DNA of 64,000 nucleotides from Chloroflexi bacterium HGW-Chloroflexi-4 (GCA_002840715.1 PHBW01000023.1:1-64000), one strand, 5' to 3'; positions 17,295 through 26,156 are shown, numbered from the stretch's first letter. Notes: generated from the sequence alone by a model not told the origin. Numbers and translations are program-made.

Positions 17295-18622
17295 AAAAAA
17301 ACACATTCTATTTAGCCTCCTTAGGCTGCGCCAAGAACACCGTGGATTCAGATTCCATGGCTGTGTTGCTTGAAGAAGACGGATACCACGCTGTCGAAAA
17401 ACCCAATAATGCCGAAGTGCTGATAGTCAACACCTGTGGGTTCATCCAGTCTGCCAGACAAGAATCCATTGATGTTTTGCAGGAATTGGCCGACAAAAAG
17501 AAACCCGGTCAAATCTTGGTGGCAGCGGGTTGTTTGACGGAGCGTTCGCGTGAATTGATGGTCACTTCCGTGCCGGGTATTGATGGCTTTATCGGCACTC
17601 GACGTTGGATGGATATCCTTGACTTGGTCAAGCAGCTAAAACAAGCAACCCCTGGTACCCCTCAATATCACATCCCAGAATCGGCCACTGTTGGCCGGGA
17701 TGAAAAGGGAGTCGTCCGTGCATCTGTGCAGGGCGCCAGTGCTTATCTCAAGATAGCAGATGGATGCCGCAGGCCATGTGCTTTTTGTTCAATACCATTG
17801 ATTAAAGGCACCACCGTCAGTCGTCCAATGGAAGCCATTATTGAAGATGCTGTGATTCTTCAGGATTCAGGCGTCAAGGAATTAATTCTTATTGCACAAG
17901 ACACCACTGATTACGGTGTGGACCTAGGCATGAAAGACGGATTGGCCGAACTGCTTGAAACCCTATTACCCAGGATCCCACATATTCCCTGGGTTAGAAT
18001 ACTTTACTCTTATCCGGGTTATGTCACAGACCGCTTGATTGATCTTATGGCCACATCAAAGCAAATTTTGCCTTATTTCGACATTCCCTTGCAGCATGCC
18101 CATCCTGATGTGCTCAAACGCATGAAACGACCCGCGGATATGGATTGGGTGCGGCGAACCATCGAGAAGTTGCGCAAGGCTATTCCTGATCTGGCCATCC
18201 GCACCACTTTCATTGTTGGTTACCCTGGCGAAACAGATGCTGAATTTAATGCCTTATTGGATTTCATGCGCGAGGTCCAATTTGACCATGTGGGTGCTTT
18301 TACGTTTTCGTTCGAACCGGGAACCAGCAGTGAACCTTTGGGAGATACTGTTTCTGATGAAATCAAGCAGACGAGATTGCAAGAGTTGATGACCTTGCAG
18401 GAGAGTATTTCGTTGATGCGTAATCAGGCCTGGATCGGGAAGCCTTTGACTGTGCTAATCGAGGGGCAGGGCGACGGCATATCCGTTGGCCGATCTTTCA
18501 GAGATGCCCCAGAGATTGATGGGCTGGTCATTGTCGAAAGCGAGATTGAGGTGGGCAGTTTGGTTCCGGTGTTGATCAACGGCGCCATGACCCATGACCT
18601 GACCGGCAGTCTGATAAGTTAA
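17291..18622 (+). CDS. rimO: Ribosomal protein S12 methylthiotransferase RimO
   Basis: RimO is a radical-SAM enzyme that adds a methylthio group to an Asp of ribosomal protein S12. The N-terminal domain (YLASLGCAKNTVDSD, VNTCGFI) holds one Fe-S cluster. The radical SAM domain carries CRRPCAFC near residue 160, and a TRAM-like end closes the protein. The SLGCAKN start and the GCRRPCAFCSIPLIKG segment fit RimO better than MiaB. The ATG overlaps the RodZ-like stop by 4 nt (ATGA), implying translational coupling. Confidence 0.92.
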   Translation: MKKNTFYLASLGCAKNTVDSDSMAVLLEEDGYHAVEKPNNAEVLIVNTCGFIQSARQESIDVLQELADKKKPGQILVAAGCLTERSRELMVTSVPGIDGFIGTRRWMDILDLVKQLKQATPGTPQYHIPESATVGRDEKGVVRASVQGASAYLKIADGCRRPCAFCSIPLIKGTTVSRPMEAIIEDAVILQDSGVKELILIAQDTTDYGVDLGMKDGLAELLETLLPRIPHIPWVRILYSYPGYVTDRLIDLMATSKQILPYFDIPLQHAHPDVLKRMKRPADMDWVRRTIEKLRKAIPDLAIRTTFIVGYPGETDAEFNALLDFMREVQFDHVGAFTFSFEPGTSSEPLGDTVSDEIKQTRLQELMTLQESISLMRNQAWIGKPLTVLIEGQGDGISVGRSFRDAPEIDGLVIVESEIEVGSLVPVLINGAMTHDLTGSLIS

Positions 18623-18654
18623 ATTCATCAATTCAAATAAAGCCTGACTAAACG

Positions 18655-18690
18655 AAAAATCGGGAATCTTTGAAAGATTTCCGATTTTTT
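18655..18690 (+). terminator. Rho-independent terminator after rimO
   Basis: AAAAATCGG and CCGATTTTT with an inner AATCTTT/AAAGATT stem form a long hairpin ending in a T-run. The A-run on the left lets it also end the convergent leftward murJ-TPR transcript. Confidence 0.85.
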
Positions 18691-18719
18691 ATTTTCAACC
18701 ATAATTATGGCGTTAATTG

Positions 18720-19955
18720 TTAATCTGTTGGATTATATGAATCCGGTGTTGGGGTGGGTTCAGGGGCATTCGGATCCAAGGTTGGGGTGGGGATCGCAGG
18801 TGGATTGGCACAGTATTCTTGTGCCTGCTGTTGTTTGGCTAGTAATTCGTCGGTTGAAAGTATATTTCTGGCCGTTTCGTATTGTGTTGCGGCATTGCAA
18901 TAATCCAGGGATTTCATCATCACATCACCAATGCCGATCATAGATTCAACATAACGCTGTTTGGCGGTAACGCCAGACACATCTACCATGTGGGGTACTT
19001 GTTTGGCAACTTCAGCCAGTAGTTCTGTGGATTTATAATAGTCAATGCCAAAAAATGATTCAGCATCCAGATACATTCTGGCGAGACTGGCAAGAGATAG
19101 GGCATCCTGATCTAATGGGGCGATGCTGGCGGCCATGGCGAGGTAATACAGCCCAACCTCAAGATGACCCGCGTTGATCTTGGCTAGCCCATTGTTACGT
19201 AGCGCATAAAAATAGAGACCGTCAACCGTCAATGCTTCGTAGGCTGGATCGATATTGCGCATCTGATTGATAGTGTCCAGCAAACCTTTCCAGTCATTGG
19301 AATTGAATTGGGCCTGAGCTTGCGGGAGCAGCACTCTGACTTGAGATGTGTCTTTGGTCGGCACAGGTGTAAAAGCCGCATCCGGGGTTGGCTGCGGTGC
19401 AGCACTTGCATCCGGGTTCGCCAAGGCTATCGCAGTCAAAACTTCTTTTAACTTGTCTTCGAGACCAGGATAGGCCGGGTAAATGGTCATAATATATTGC
19501 AAACGCTGACTGGCCATTTGCAAGTCGCCGTTGGCAATATCCCGTTCTGCTTTCACAAAACTGGTTGTGGCGAGTTCAAGCCTCTGATTGGTTTCAGCAG
19601 CCAATCTGGCTTTCAGTGCCGAACTATAGCCGATTCCTGAACCAATTGCTGTGAATACCAGCATGATCAGAATGCCAAGCCAGATCCATTTTGCACGGTG
19701 CGCTTTGGCGGGTTTACCTAATGCCGTTTTTTCAACGGAATCATCTAGTAATGCAGATGAATTCAGTTCAGCCGCTTTTGGCTTTCTGGTCTTTACTTTA
19801 ACGGGGACGGTGGAGCTTGAGGTTTCAGCATCAGCATTGACTTCAGGCGCCTGATTGTCCTTAAATATCTTTCTGGTAGTTTTGACCGGTTTGGTCTCTT
19901 CAGGGAAAGAATCAAGTGTTTCGTTTTGGTTTTCAGTGAGGTTCTTTTTTGCCAT
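18720..19955 (-). CDS. Membrane-anchored TPR-like protein
   Basis: The 411-residue protein has a basic/acidic cytoplasmic N-terminus of about 85 residues and one membrane segment (about 90-115, WIWLGILIMLVFTAIGSGIGYSSAL). An outside helical region follows with TPR-like pairs (for example TSFVKAERDIANGDLQMASQRLQYIMTIYPAYPGLEDKL). The C-terminus is Pro/Thr-rich. It lies 45 nt downstream of murJ on the same strand, so a cell-envelope role is possible but not shown. A TATAAT lies 7 nt before the ATG with no clear ribosome binding site, so the start might be leaderless. Confidence 0.7.
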   Translation of the reverse strand: MAKKNLTENQNETLDSFPEETKPVKTTRKIFKDNQAPEVNADAETSSSTVPVKVKTRKPKAAELNSSALLDDSVEKTALGKPAKAHRAKWIWLGILIMLVFTAIGSGIGYSSALKARLAAETNQRLELATTSFVKAERDIANGDLQMASQRLQYIMTIYPAYPGLEDKLKEVLTAIALANPDASAAPQPTPDAAFTPVPTKDTSQVRVLLPQAQAQFNSNDWKGLLDTINQMRNIDPAYEALTVDGLYFYALRNNGLAKINAGHLEVGLYYLAMAASIAPLDQDALSLASLARMYLDAESFFGIDYYKSTELLAEVAKQVPHMVDVSGVTAKQRYVESMIGIGDVMMKSLDYCNAATQYETARNILSTDELLAKQQQAQEYCANPPAIPTPTLDPNAPEPTPTPDSYNPTD

Positions 19956-20000
19956 GGCGATAATTATACCGTAATTGAATACCTTAGAATTTGAATTTTG

Positions 20001-21542
20001 TTAAAGTTTTAGCAGCTGAGCAAGTTCGCGTCTTATCCAGGGCAGTGAAGCCGCAAAGCCCAACACCATTGGCACAACCCCTGCAATCAACGGATGCACT
20101 CTTGGCGCCAATAATACCAGGGATCCCCAGGTCACCAAACCGGCTGTGGCAGCGGCCAGTAGGGCGCGCACCCAGGTGGAATCCAGCTTGATGGCGGGTA
20201 TCATCTTTTGGTTGAGCAGCACTAGCAGCAGCACTGCTTCAAGCGTGAAAACCAATGAATCTGTGAGTGCAATGCCTGCGGCGCCCAGCGGTTTGTAAAG
20301 TAGCGAACCGATCAATGCGTATAGCGAGAGGTTGATACCGGCTGTGATCAAGGGGATGATCGCGTTCTGTCTAGCATAAAATGATCTTGCGCCGACTTCT
20401 TTGAGCGAATGGCCGAGCAAACCAAGTAAAAAGCCTGCCGTCACCCAGCTTAAAAGGCGGGTACCCTCCACGCCGAAGTCAAAGGCTAGACCCAACAATG
20501 GTTTTAACCCGATGGCCAGCACGGCTGCAATAGGCAAGGTGAGCGCCAGCAGCACTTTGAGTGCTTTCTGGATGGTTTCTGAGAAGGCGGCTTTTTGATC
20601 TGTTGAAAAATGTTCCGAGAGGGTGGGAAGCAGGGCTGTGCCGATGGCCGTGCCGATCAGCGTTTCTGGTACCTGTTGGATCATCCAGCCGTAGGTAAGG
20701 GAAGTAACCGCCCCTTCTGCCAATCGTGAAGCCAGGTTGTCACGCACGATGAAAATGAGTTGAATCATAAACATGGTCACCAAACGCGGACCCATTAAGC
20801 GAATGACTTTACGCACATCCTCGTCCTTCAAATTTAAACTTGGAATCCACTTAAAGTTGTATTTTAAGAGCCCCGGAATCTGTATTGCCAGATGCAAGAG
20901 TGCGCCGATGATCACTCCGTAAACCAGGCCTTGCACACCCAAGCCGAATGCCGGCAGGGTGATGGGTCCGAGGGTGTAGCCTTTCTCGGGCGATAAAATG
21001 GTCACGCCGATGATCTGGCCGACATTATAAAAGATGGGCGCCAGCGCGGGCAGCAAGAAGTGTTGGTTAGCCTGCAAACCCGCCATCACCAATCCGCTGA
21101 CCGAGAAGATCAGGGTGGCAATCAAGTTCATGCGCATCAAACTGATCACCAGGTCTTGCTGCACGGTTGTAAAACCCGGGGCGATGCCGATTTCGGCTCT
21201 CACCATATCACCGGCGAAGATGGCCACGATTACCGCCAAACCAGCCGTGACTAAAAATGCCAGGTTGGCAATACGGCTGAAGAGCTTCCACGCGGACCCC
21301 TGTCCGTCACGGGTCAGCACCTGAGTCAACACCGGGATGAAGGCAATGGCCAACGCCCCACCCGAGATCAGTGCAAAGAGCAGATCCGGTATGTTGTTGG
21401 CGACGTTGAAGGCATCCAGTTCGGAGGATAAGCCGAACTGGCGCGCGATCAAGATTTGGCGCACAAAAGCCAGAACTTTGTCCAGAAAGAACATGCCGGC
21501 CAGTAAGAACGATATTTTGGTTAACTTCGAAAGTTTCATCAT
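20001..21542 (-). CDS. murJ: Lipid II flippase MurJ (MviN family)
   Basis: MurJ flips the peptidoglycan precursor lipid II across the cytoplasmic membrane. The 513-residue product has the usual 14 membrane segments and the family start FLDKVLAFVRQILIARQFGLSSELDAFNVANNIPDLLFALISGGALAIAF. The Arg residues in the first helices and the DAF/NIPDLL motif are typical. An extended -10 (TGC-TATGAT, minus strand, 21567-21575) lies just upstream. Confidence 0.93.
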   Translation of the reverse strand: MMKLSKLTKISFLLAGMFFLDKVLAFVRQILIARQFGLSSELDAFNVANNIPDLLFALISGGALAIAFIPVLTQVLTRDGQGSAWKLFSRIANLAFLVTAGLAVIVAIFAGDMVRAEIGIAPGFTTVQQDLVISLMRMNLIATLIFSVSGLVMAGLQANQHFLLPALAPIFYNVGQIIGVTILSPEKGYTLGPITLPAFGLGVQGLVYGVIIGALLHLAIQIPGLLKYNFKWIPSLNLKDEDVRKVIRLMGPRLVTMFMIQLIFIVRDNLASRLAEGAVTSLTYGWMIQQVPETLIGTAIGTALLPTLSEHFSTDQKAAFSETIQKALKVLLALTLPIAAVLAIGLKPLLGLAFDFGVEGTRLLSWVTAGFLLGLLGHSLKEVGARSFYARQNAIIPLITAGINLSLYALIGSLLYKPLGAAGIALTDSLVFTLEAVLLLVLLNQKMIPAIKLDSTWVRALLAAATAGLVTWGSLVLLAPRVHPLIAGVVPMVLGFAASLPWIRRELAQLLKL

Positions 21543-21853
21543 TCCACCTTTTAGTAAAGTGGGTTAATCATAGCATGGCCCTGAATAAAATTGGAAGGTA
21601 ATTAGTTATTCAAAGAATGTCGAAGAATAAATTTATTATTCAGAAATGCTTTAGCAAACCATTAAGATTTATGGAATCCACCCGCCACTCCCGAATATCG
21701 TGTATTAATTACAAATCTTGGTTCCGCGATTTTTGCACCCCCAAGCGATTGTTGCGAGAGGGGTCGGTTCTCGATTTACGGTTCTCAACTCTCAATTCTC
21801 TGCTCTCTAAGATTTATCAAGTAAAATTGACCTTGGATTTGAAAGGAACAATC
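21543..21853. promoter_or_regulatory. Divergent intergenic region murJ / rsmI-like
   Basis: This 311-bp gap separates divergent genes. The minus strand has an extended -10 for murJ at 21567-21575. GAATAA (21625-21630) and TTATTC (21636-21641) form a small hairpin. At about 21766-21808 there is a run of near-repeated TTCTC/CTCTC units that looks like a low-complexity dispersed repeat. No gene is supported here, although a frame stays open upstream of rsmI. Confidence 0.4.
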
Positions 21854-22528
21854 ATGAAAACCTTTGGAACACTCTACGTGGTGGCGACACCCATCGGCAA
21901 TGACGCGGATATCACCCTGCGGGCCATCGAAATTTTAAAGAGCGTCAACGCCGTGGTGTGCGAAGAAGCCAAACCAGGCAGCACTCTGCTGAAAAAACTG
22001 GGCATCGAGGGCAAAGAGCTTGCGCTGCTCAATGAGCATAATGAAGAAGAAGCCGCCGCGGATTTGCTGGTGCGCCTGCTCAACGGCCAAAGCCTGGCCA
22101 TGATCTCGGATTGCGGCACCCCCGTCTTTTCTGATCCCGGTTCCTATCTGATCCAACTGGCGTCCAGTTCGGGCGTCACCGTTTCGCCCATTCCGGGCGC
22201 ATCCTCGCTGATGGCGGCGCTCTCCGTGCTTGACTTCAAAATGGGACGCTTTGTCTTCGCCGGTTTTCTCTCGCGAGAACCCGAAAAACGCCGTAATGAA
22301 TTGACCCGCTACCGCACCCTGCGCATCCCCGTGGTGCTCATGGATACCCCCTACCGCCTGGGCGCCTTGCTGGATGACGTAATTAAGGTCTTTGGCAAGG
22401 GCATCTGGGTCACTGTGGGCTACGACATGACCCTGCCCACCGAAACCATCTACCGCGGCGAAGCCGAATCGGTTCGCAAGCAGATCGGTCCCCGCAAGGG
22501 TGAGTTCATCATGGTCGTCGGAAATTAA
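21854..22528 (+). CDS. rsmI: RsmI-like 16S rRNA (cytidine-2'-O)-methyltransferase, short form
   Basis: RsmI methylates the 2'-OH of C1402 in 16S rRNA. Family motifs are YVVATPIGNDADITLRAIEIL at the start, NEHNEEEAAADLL, and the SDCGTPVFSDPG signature loop. Here the product is 224 residues, whereas RsmI is usually 270-290; the C-terminal extension is absent and the protein ends after GPRKGEFIMVVGN. I chose the ATG at 21854 (GAAAGGAAC upstream). The open frame back to 21617 has no family resemblance. It may be a minimal RsmI or a paralogue of the tetrapyrrole-methylase fold. Confidence 0.82.
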   Translation: MKTFGTLYVVATPIGNDADITLRAIEILKSVNAVVCEEAKPGSTLLKKLGIEGKELALLNEHNEEEAAADLLVRLLNGQSLAMISDCGTPVFSDPGSYLIQLASSSGVTVSPIPGASSLMAALSVLDFKMGRFVFAGFLSREPEKRRNELTRYRTLRIPVVLMDTPYRLGALLDDVIKVFGKGIWVTVGYDMTLPTETIYRGEAESVRKQIGPRKGEFIMVVGN

Positions 22529-22541
22529 TCGATTACAGTTG

Positions 22542-22574
22542 GGAGGGTTCGCATGTGGAACCCTCCTTTTTTCA
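22542..22574 (+). terminator. Rho-independent terminator after the rsmI-like gene
   Basis: GGAGGGTTC (22542-22550) pairs perfectly with GAACCCTCC (22558-22566), followed by TTTTTTC. It overlaps the end of the convergent small membrane protein gene. Confidence 0.88.
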
Positions 22575-22859
22575 AATAAACCGTTTCGATGTCCACGGCA
22601 AAACAAAGGTGAGTACCACAAAAATTGCGACTCCCAATACAATGGCTGCTGCCATTAAGGCCTGATCCACCCACCAGTGCAGTGTACCTCTCAACTCGTT
22701 TCGGTAATCTAATCCCAAATAAGCCAGAAAAAAGGTCCACGGAATGGCCGCAATGGGCAGCAAAATGCCAAACGCGATGCAGAGAAGGCAGGTGACAAAA
22801 GCGACTGCTTTATTGAGAATTTGTGATTGATTGGTTACAATTTCTGAAGTTGTGGTCAT
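22572..22859 (-). CDS. Small two-pass membrane protein
   Basis: A 95-residue protein with two or three hydrophobic stretches (VAFVTCLLCIAFGILLPIAAIPWTFFLAYLG and ALMAAAIVLGVAIFVVLTFVL) separated by a short polar loop. I chose the inner ATG at 22859 because AAGGAG lies 8 nt upstream of it; a longer start at 22880 would include that site in the coding region. I do not recognise the family. Confidence 0.6.
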   Translation of the reverse strand: MTTTSEIVTNQSQILNKAVAFVTCLLCIAFGILLPIAAIPWTFFLAYLGLDYRNELRGTLHWWVDQALMAAAIVLGVAIFVVLTFVLPWTSKRFI

Positions 22860-23008
22860 ATGAGCCAACTCCTTTTTCATAAAGACTAGAACTTATTCAC
22901 ATTTTAATGAATTTTTAAAGAATATCAACATACTTGAGGACTATTTTTTTTTATTCGAAGCTCTACAATAGCTAGTGGCAGAGTGGCAAGGATTCGAGTC
23001 AAATATAA

Positions 23009-23391
23009 AAACCGCTTTTCAGCGGTTTCTCCTGCGCCTCTCGTAGCGAAGCGGAGACCACCCGAAGGGTGGCACGGAGATTCCCGGAGTGAAGCGTAGA
23101 CACCCCGCAGAGGGTGGAAATCCGGTTAAAAATATAAAAAGCGAGCATTTAGCTCGCTTTTTTTTCATGAGTGCCTCCCGACCGAAGGGAAGACCCCCTT
23201 TGGGGGGACGGATAGTTATAAAAGAAAAAACCACCTTGCGGTGGTTTCTTTTGTGCCTCTCGAAGCGAAGCGGAGACCACCCGCAGGGTGGCACGGAGAT
23301 TCTCGAGGACACCCCGCAGAGGGTGGAAATCCGGTTAAAAATATAAAAAGCGAGCTAAATGCTCGCTTTTTTTTCATGAGTGCCTCCACGG
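23009..23391. repeat. Two tandem imperfect repeats of terminator hairpins plus tRNA-3'-end-like motifs
   Basis: Two copies (about 23036-23178 and 23255-23389) share long identical blocks, such as GCGAAGCGGAGACCACCCG and ACCCCGCAGAGGGTGGAAAT. Four terminator-like hairpins occur at 23009-23028, 23141-23165, 23229-23246 and 23350-23374. Each is followed by a GCGCCTC or GTGCCTC motif resembling the tRNA-Glu acceptor end. GGAGATTC matches part of the tRNA T-arm. The region sits just outside the prophage left end and would lie downstream of tRNA-Glu in the uninterrupted chromosome. No protein-coding potential is credible here. Confidence 0.7.
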
Positions 23392-23410
23392 GAGGAAAAT
23401 TCATAGGCAA
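23380..23410. other. attL: left attachment site
   Basis: The core GTGCCTCCACGG (23380-23391) is followed 10 nt later by CATAGGCAA (23402-23410). This 9-mer is the exact reverse complement of TTGCCTATG, which lies 5 nt before the right core. Host-side sequence ends in a terminator T-run followed by CATGA. The serine recombinase stop codon is 34 nt away, the usual position of an integrase relative to its attachment site. Confidence 0.6.
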
Positions 23411-23425
23411 ACTTTTGCCCTGCAG

Positions 23426-24949
23426 TCAAGAATCGACAGGATTGCAATAGATGATGTTGGCTCTAACTTTCTTATCGATGCGCTCAGCAGAAACGCTTTT
23501 GATGAGTGATTTAAGGATGGTTCGCTTGGTATCCAGATCTCCGGTATCAAACAAATCCATGATGTATTCAGAAAGTTCTTTTGCACGTTCTCTAGTGATA
23601 GTTCCTGCAGTCAGTGATTTCTTTTGTTCGTTCAAATTATCAAGGCTGGCCTGGTATTTCTTTTGGTCAAGCTCAAGTTCTTTAATCTTGTCAATAATGG
23701 ATTGAGGCGCTGAGGTATCGTTGGCGATGCGGTCCACCAGGTTGTTAATTCTAAGTTTGTTAGTATGGATGTTGATCAGCAGCTCGCGGTGGTCAGCGTT
23801 GATGCCGTTGATCTCGCTTTCTGCCTGTTGTTTCAATTTTTTAGCTCTTATTTGTATTGAGGATGGGCGAAGGATCGCTTCTTTCAATCCGAGAATGACA
23901 AGACCTTCAATATCATCCTGGGGGATGCTTTTGGCGTCGCACTCCATTTTGCGCTGCGCGTTCGCACAGATGTAATAATTCCTTTTAGTTTGGCCATTGA
24001 AGGTTACGGATTTTCCATTCATGACGGATGAACAGCGTGGGCAGTGGAGCAAACCGCTCAGCATGAAGTCGCTCGAGATGCGCCTGGGATGAGATTTCTC
24101 GCTGCGCCGGTGGGGATCGTTTTCAAGCCAGTTGGTTTCATTGATGGCCTGCACGGCATCCCATGTGGATTGATCAATGAGCGGTTCGGTGTAATTGGGG
24201 ATTATGAGATCTGAATAACGCAGCTCACCCAGGTAAAGCCGGTTGGTAAAAAAGGCAGTGTAACTGGTGCGGTTGTTGAAAAGATGCAGCTCTTTGTGTA
24301 TGTCACGGATAGGTATGCCTGCAGCACGCATCTGCCAGGCTCTACGGCAGTTTTCCCACATGGCGGGATCTGGCACCCAGCGTGAGCCGATGTGAGCTGA
24401 TCCATCGCGGCGTTGGCTGATCTCAACCGGCTGGCGCATGAAACCGCGGGGCGGGGTGCCGGGCAGGGCGCCGTAGGTGGTGACAAGGTGCCTGAGGCCG
24501 CGCTTGACATCTTCACGCATATCCTTGAGAAAACGGGCGTTGGTGAAGTCGATCACAGATTCATACAGGCGGCCAAAATCATCGTTGGGAACATCGTCTT
24601 TGAGGGAATGCACGATGAAGCCCTTCATCCTGAGGAGGGACCTATAATATTGGCTGTCATCAACATCGCGTGAGAAGCGGGAGTATTTCCAGATCAAGAC
24701 ACCGGCATCGAGGCAGGCAGGGTCTTCAAAATGGCGGATCATCTCAAGGAATTTGGAGCGGCCAATGGTTGAACTGCCAGGCCGGGCAAGATCTGCAAAA
24801 ACGGCGCTCAAGATGAGGTTGTTTTCAAGGCACCACTGGGTGACAAAGGCGCGCTGCTGGGCAACGGAAAGCTCTTGGTCGTCGCCGCCTGAGTCACGCA
24901 GGTAGGCAACCACACGGGCGCCAGCTTGAAAGGGGATGGCAGTGTTCAT
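23426..24949 (-). CDS. Large serine recombinase (phage integrase)
   Basis: This 507-residue enzyme should catalyse integration at tRNA-Glu. The resolvase catalytic domain (about 10-150) has VVAYLRDSGG with nucleophile Ser20, and KYSRFSRDVDD with further catalytic arginines. The Recombinase domain (about 155-270) includes GTPPRGFMRQPVEIS. A zinc ribbon follows (C303, C306, C328, C337), then a coiled coil (about 365-455) typical of large serine integrases. The ATG overlaps the stop of the preceding 49-codon ORF in a TAATG arrangement, so translation is probably coupled to a small membrane protein. Confidence 0.93.
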   Translation of the reverse strand: MNTAIPFQAGARVVAYLRDSGGDDQELSVAQQRAFVTQWCLENNLILSAVFADLARPGSSTIGRSKFLEMIRHFEDPACLDAGVLIWKYSRFSRDVDDSQYYRSLLRMKGFIVHSLKDDVPNDDFGRLYESVIDFTNARFLKDMREDVKRGLRHLVTTYGALPGTPPRGFMRQPVEISQRRDGSAHIGSRWVPDPAMWENCRRAWQMRAAGIPIRDIHKELHLFNNRTSYTAFFTNRLYLGELRYSDLIIPNYTEPLIDQSTWDAVQAINETNWLENDPHRRSEKSHPRRISSDFMLSGLLHCPRCSSVMNGKSVTFNGQTKRNYYICANAQRKMECDAKSIPQDDIEGLVILGLKEAILRPSSIQIRAKKLKQQAESEINGINADHRELLINIHTNKLRINNLVDRIANDTSAPQSIIDKIKELELDQKKYQASLDNLNEQKKSLTAGTITRERAKELSEYIMDLFDTGDLDTKRTILKSLIKSVSAERIDKKVRANIIYCNPVDS

Positions 24950-25098
24950 TATTTGCCTATAAAGTAAGAGATGATGGCAACGATGAAGAAAACGATAAAC
25001 GCATAACCATACTCTTCATCGGTTTCGTGTGAATGCGGAAATTCTTCATCCAGGTCAAACCACTTGCAAGCATCCTCGTCGTAGATCATCTTGGTCAT
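24949..25098 (-). CDS. 49-residue membrane protein coupled to the integrase
   Basis: This short ORF begins MTKMIYDEDACKWF and ends with one hydrophobic segment (YAFIVFFIVAIISYFIG) and a Lys. The N-terminal half is strongly acidic. Its ATG lies 2 nt after the TM2-protein stop, and its TAA overlaps the integrase ATG by one base. This tight three-gene chain is the main evidence that it is real. Function unknown; with the TM2 protein it could be a membrane factor expressed in the lysogen. Confidence 0.65.
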   Translation of the reverse strand: MTKMIYDEDACKWFDLDEEFPHSHETDEEYGYAFIVFFIVAIISYFIGK

Positions 25099-25100
25099 GG

Positions 25101-25598
25101 TTAAAGGCTCGGAATGATCACTAGAAATAAGAAAAGTATAAATAGGACTATCCCAACAATGATGGCAATCAACTTTCCATCTGACATTTCATTTTCTTGT
25201 TCAAGAATCACTGGCGCGGCAATTTTTGTTTTTGAGGTTCTTTTTGTCTTTATAGAAATATCAGGTTGAATAGTTTCTGGTTGAGAATCATATTTCTTTG
25301 GTGATTTCTGTTGACTAGATAAAGGTTGCGGTTCAAAATATATTGGTTTTTCATGTTGTAAGGGTTTAATGTTTTTAAGTGGGGCTCCGTTTGCGTCTTT
25401 AAAATACCCACCGGTTATAGCAAAAATATCAAAAAGCCAGCCAAAAACAAAAAGACCTGCTGTAAATGTGAATAAAAGTCCTCTGCCTATTCTCCCGACA
25501 TAGTAATAATGCCCTCCAAACATGCCTGTGAAAAGCCAGATCCAAAATGCTGTTTTTTTGTTTTTATCACTTGCATTAACCACGTAGTTATAGGACAT
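25101..25598 (-). CDS. TM2-domain membrane protein
   Basis: The N-terminal 75 residues form a TM2 domain: two hydrophobic segments with the motif FWIWLFTGMFGGHYYYVGRIGRG and a GLFVFGWLFDIFAITGGYF second helix. A polar, Lys/Gln-rich linker of about 60 residues follows, then a third membrane segment at the C-terminus (LIAIIVGIVLFILFLFLVII). The ribosome binding site GGGAGGAAC is strong. TM2 proteins have no single known activity. Its place next to the integrase and repressor suggests a lysogeny-expressed role such as exclusion of related phages (inference). Confidence 0.75.
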   Translation of the reverse strand: MSYNYVVNASDKNKKTAFWIWLFTGMFGGHYYYVGRIGRGLLFTFTAGLFVFGWLFDIFAITGGYFKDANGAPLKNIKPLQHEKPIYFEPQPLSSQQKSPKKYDSQPETIQPDISIKTKRTSKTKIAAPVILEQENEMSDGKLIAIIVGIVLFILFLFLVIIPSL

Positions 25599-25702
25599 TG
25601 TTCCTCCCTTTTTTAAGTTGCTTTTTTAGAATGCTTGTTCTATAATAATTCTTGCCAATTGTCCTTTATCTGAAATGGAGTAGTTATGGGGATTATCGTT
25701 GC

Positions 25703-26131
25703 TTATTGTTCTGAGTTGGAACTTTCTTTAGAAATAATTTCAAAACCGTATTTTTTTAATATCTCTTCTTGCAATTCTAGTGCCTTCGGGGAATCAAAAG
25801 GAACGTTGTACTCCGCCACAGTTTCGCGAATTTCACGTGCAATTGATCTAGTTGGCTCGGGGAGTGAGTCAATTGGATCTGATGGAACGGGTAAGTGCAA
25901 GGCTCTATAAACTTTTTCAGATCCTAAAACATTTACGAATTTACTAATAATGGTCTGATTCCTTGGAATCTTTCCACCTTTTTTCATGTATTGTGACATT
26001 TGGCCTTGTGGTAATCCAAATATCGCAGCGAAATCACTAATAGTTTTTCTAGTGTTTCCTCTAAATTGATAGAACTCTTGATTAATGAGTTCATACCAGT
26101 CATCAGCAATGCTTTCAAGTTGATCTTCCAT
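25703..26131 (-). CDS. Helix-turn-helix repressor candidate
   Basis: A 142-residue protein whose N-terminal half contains a lambda-repressor-like HTH. KTISDFAAIFGLPQGQMSQYMKKGGKIPRNQTI has the two-helix turn and recognition-helix pattern. The C-terminal part is charged and helical, with no LexA-type Ser/Lys peptidase signature. It is divergent from the rightward early genes, with a palindromic region between, the classic phage immunity layout. The frame extends to a TTG at 26161 that lies within the operator; the ATG at 26131 is preferred although its ribosome binding site is weak. Confidence 0.75.
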   Translation of the reverse strand: MEDQLESIADDWYELINQEFYQFRGNTRKTISDFAAIFGLPQGQMSQYMKKGGKIPRNQTIISKFVNVLGSEKVYRALHLPVPSDPIDSLPEPTRSIAREIRETVAEYNVPFDSPKALELQEEILKKYGFEIISKESSNSEQ

Positions 26132-26156
26132 ATCAAATCCATTATAGCGAATATCT

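Noticed and set aside
23019..23346. Open frames of about 85-97 codons on both strands before attL
   Set aside because: They are built from the tandem hairpin repeats, and the same peptide recurs because the DNA is duplicated. No ribosome binding site is present.
23009..23391. CRISPR array
   Set aside because: Repeat units are about 140 bp and are themselves hairpins; there are no regular short repeats with unique spacers, and no cas genes.
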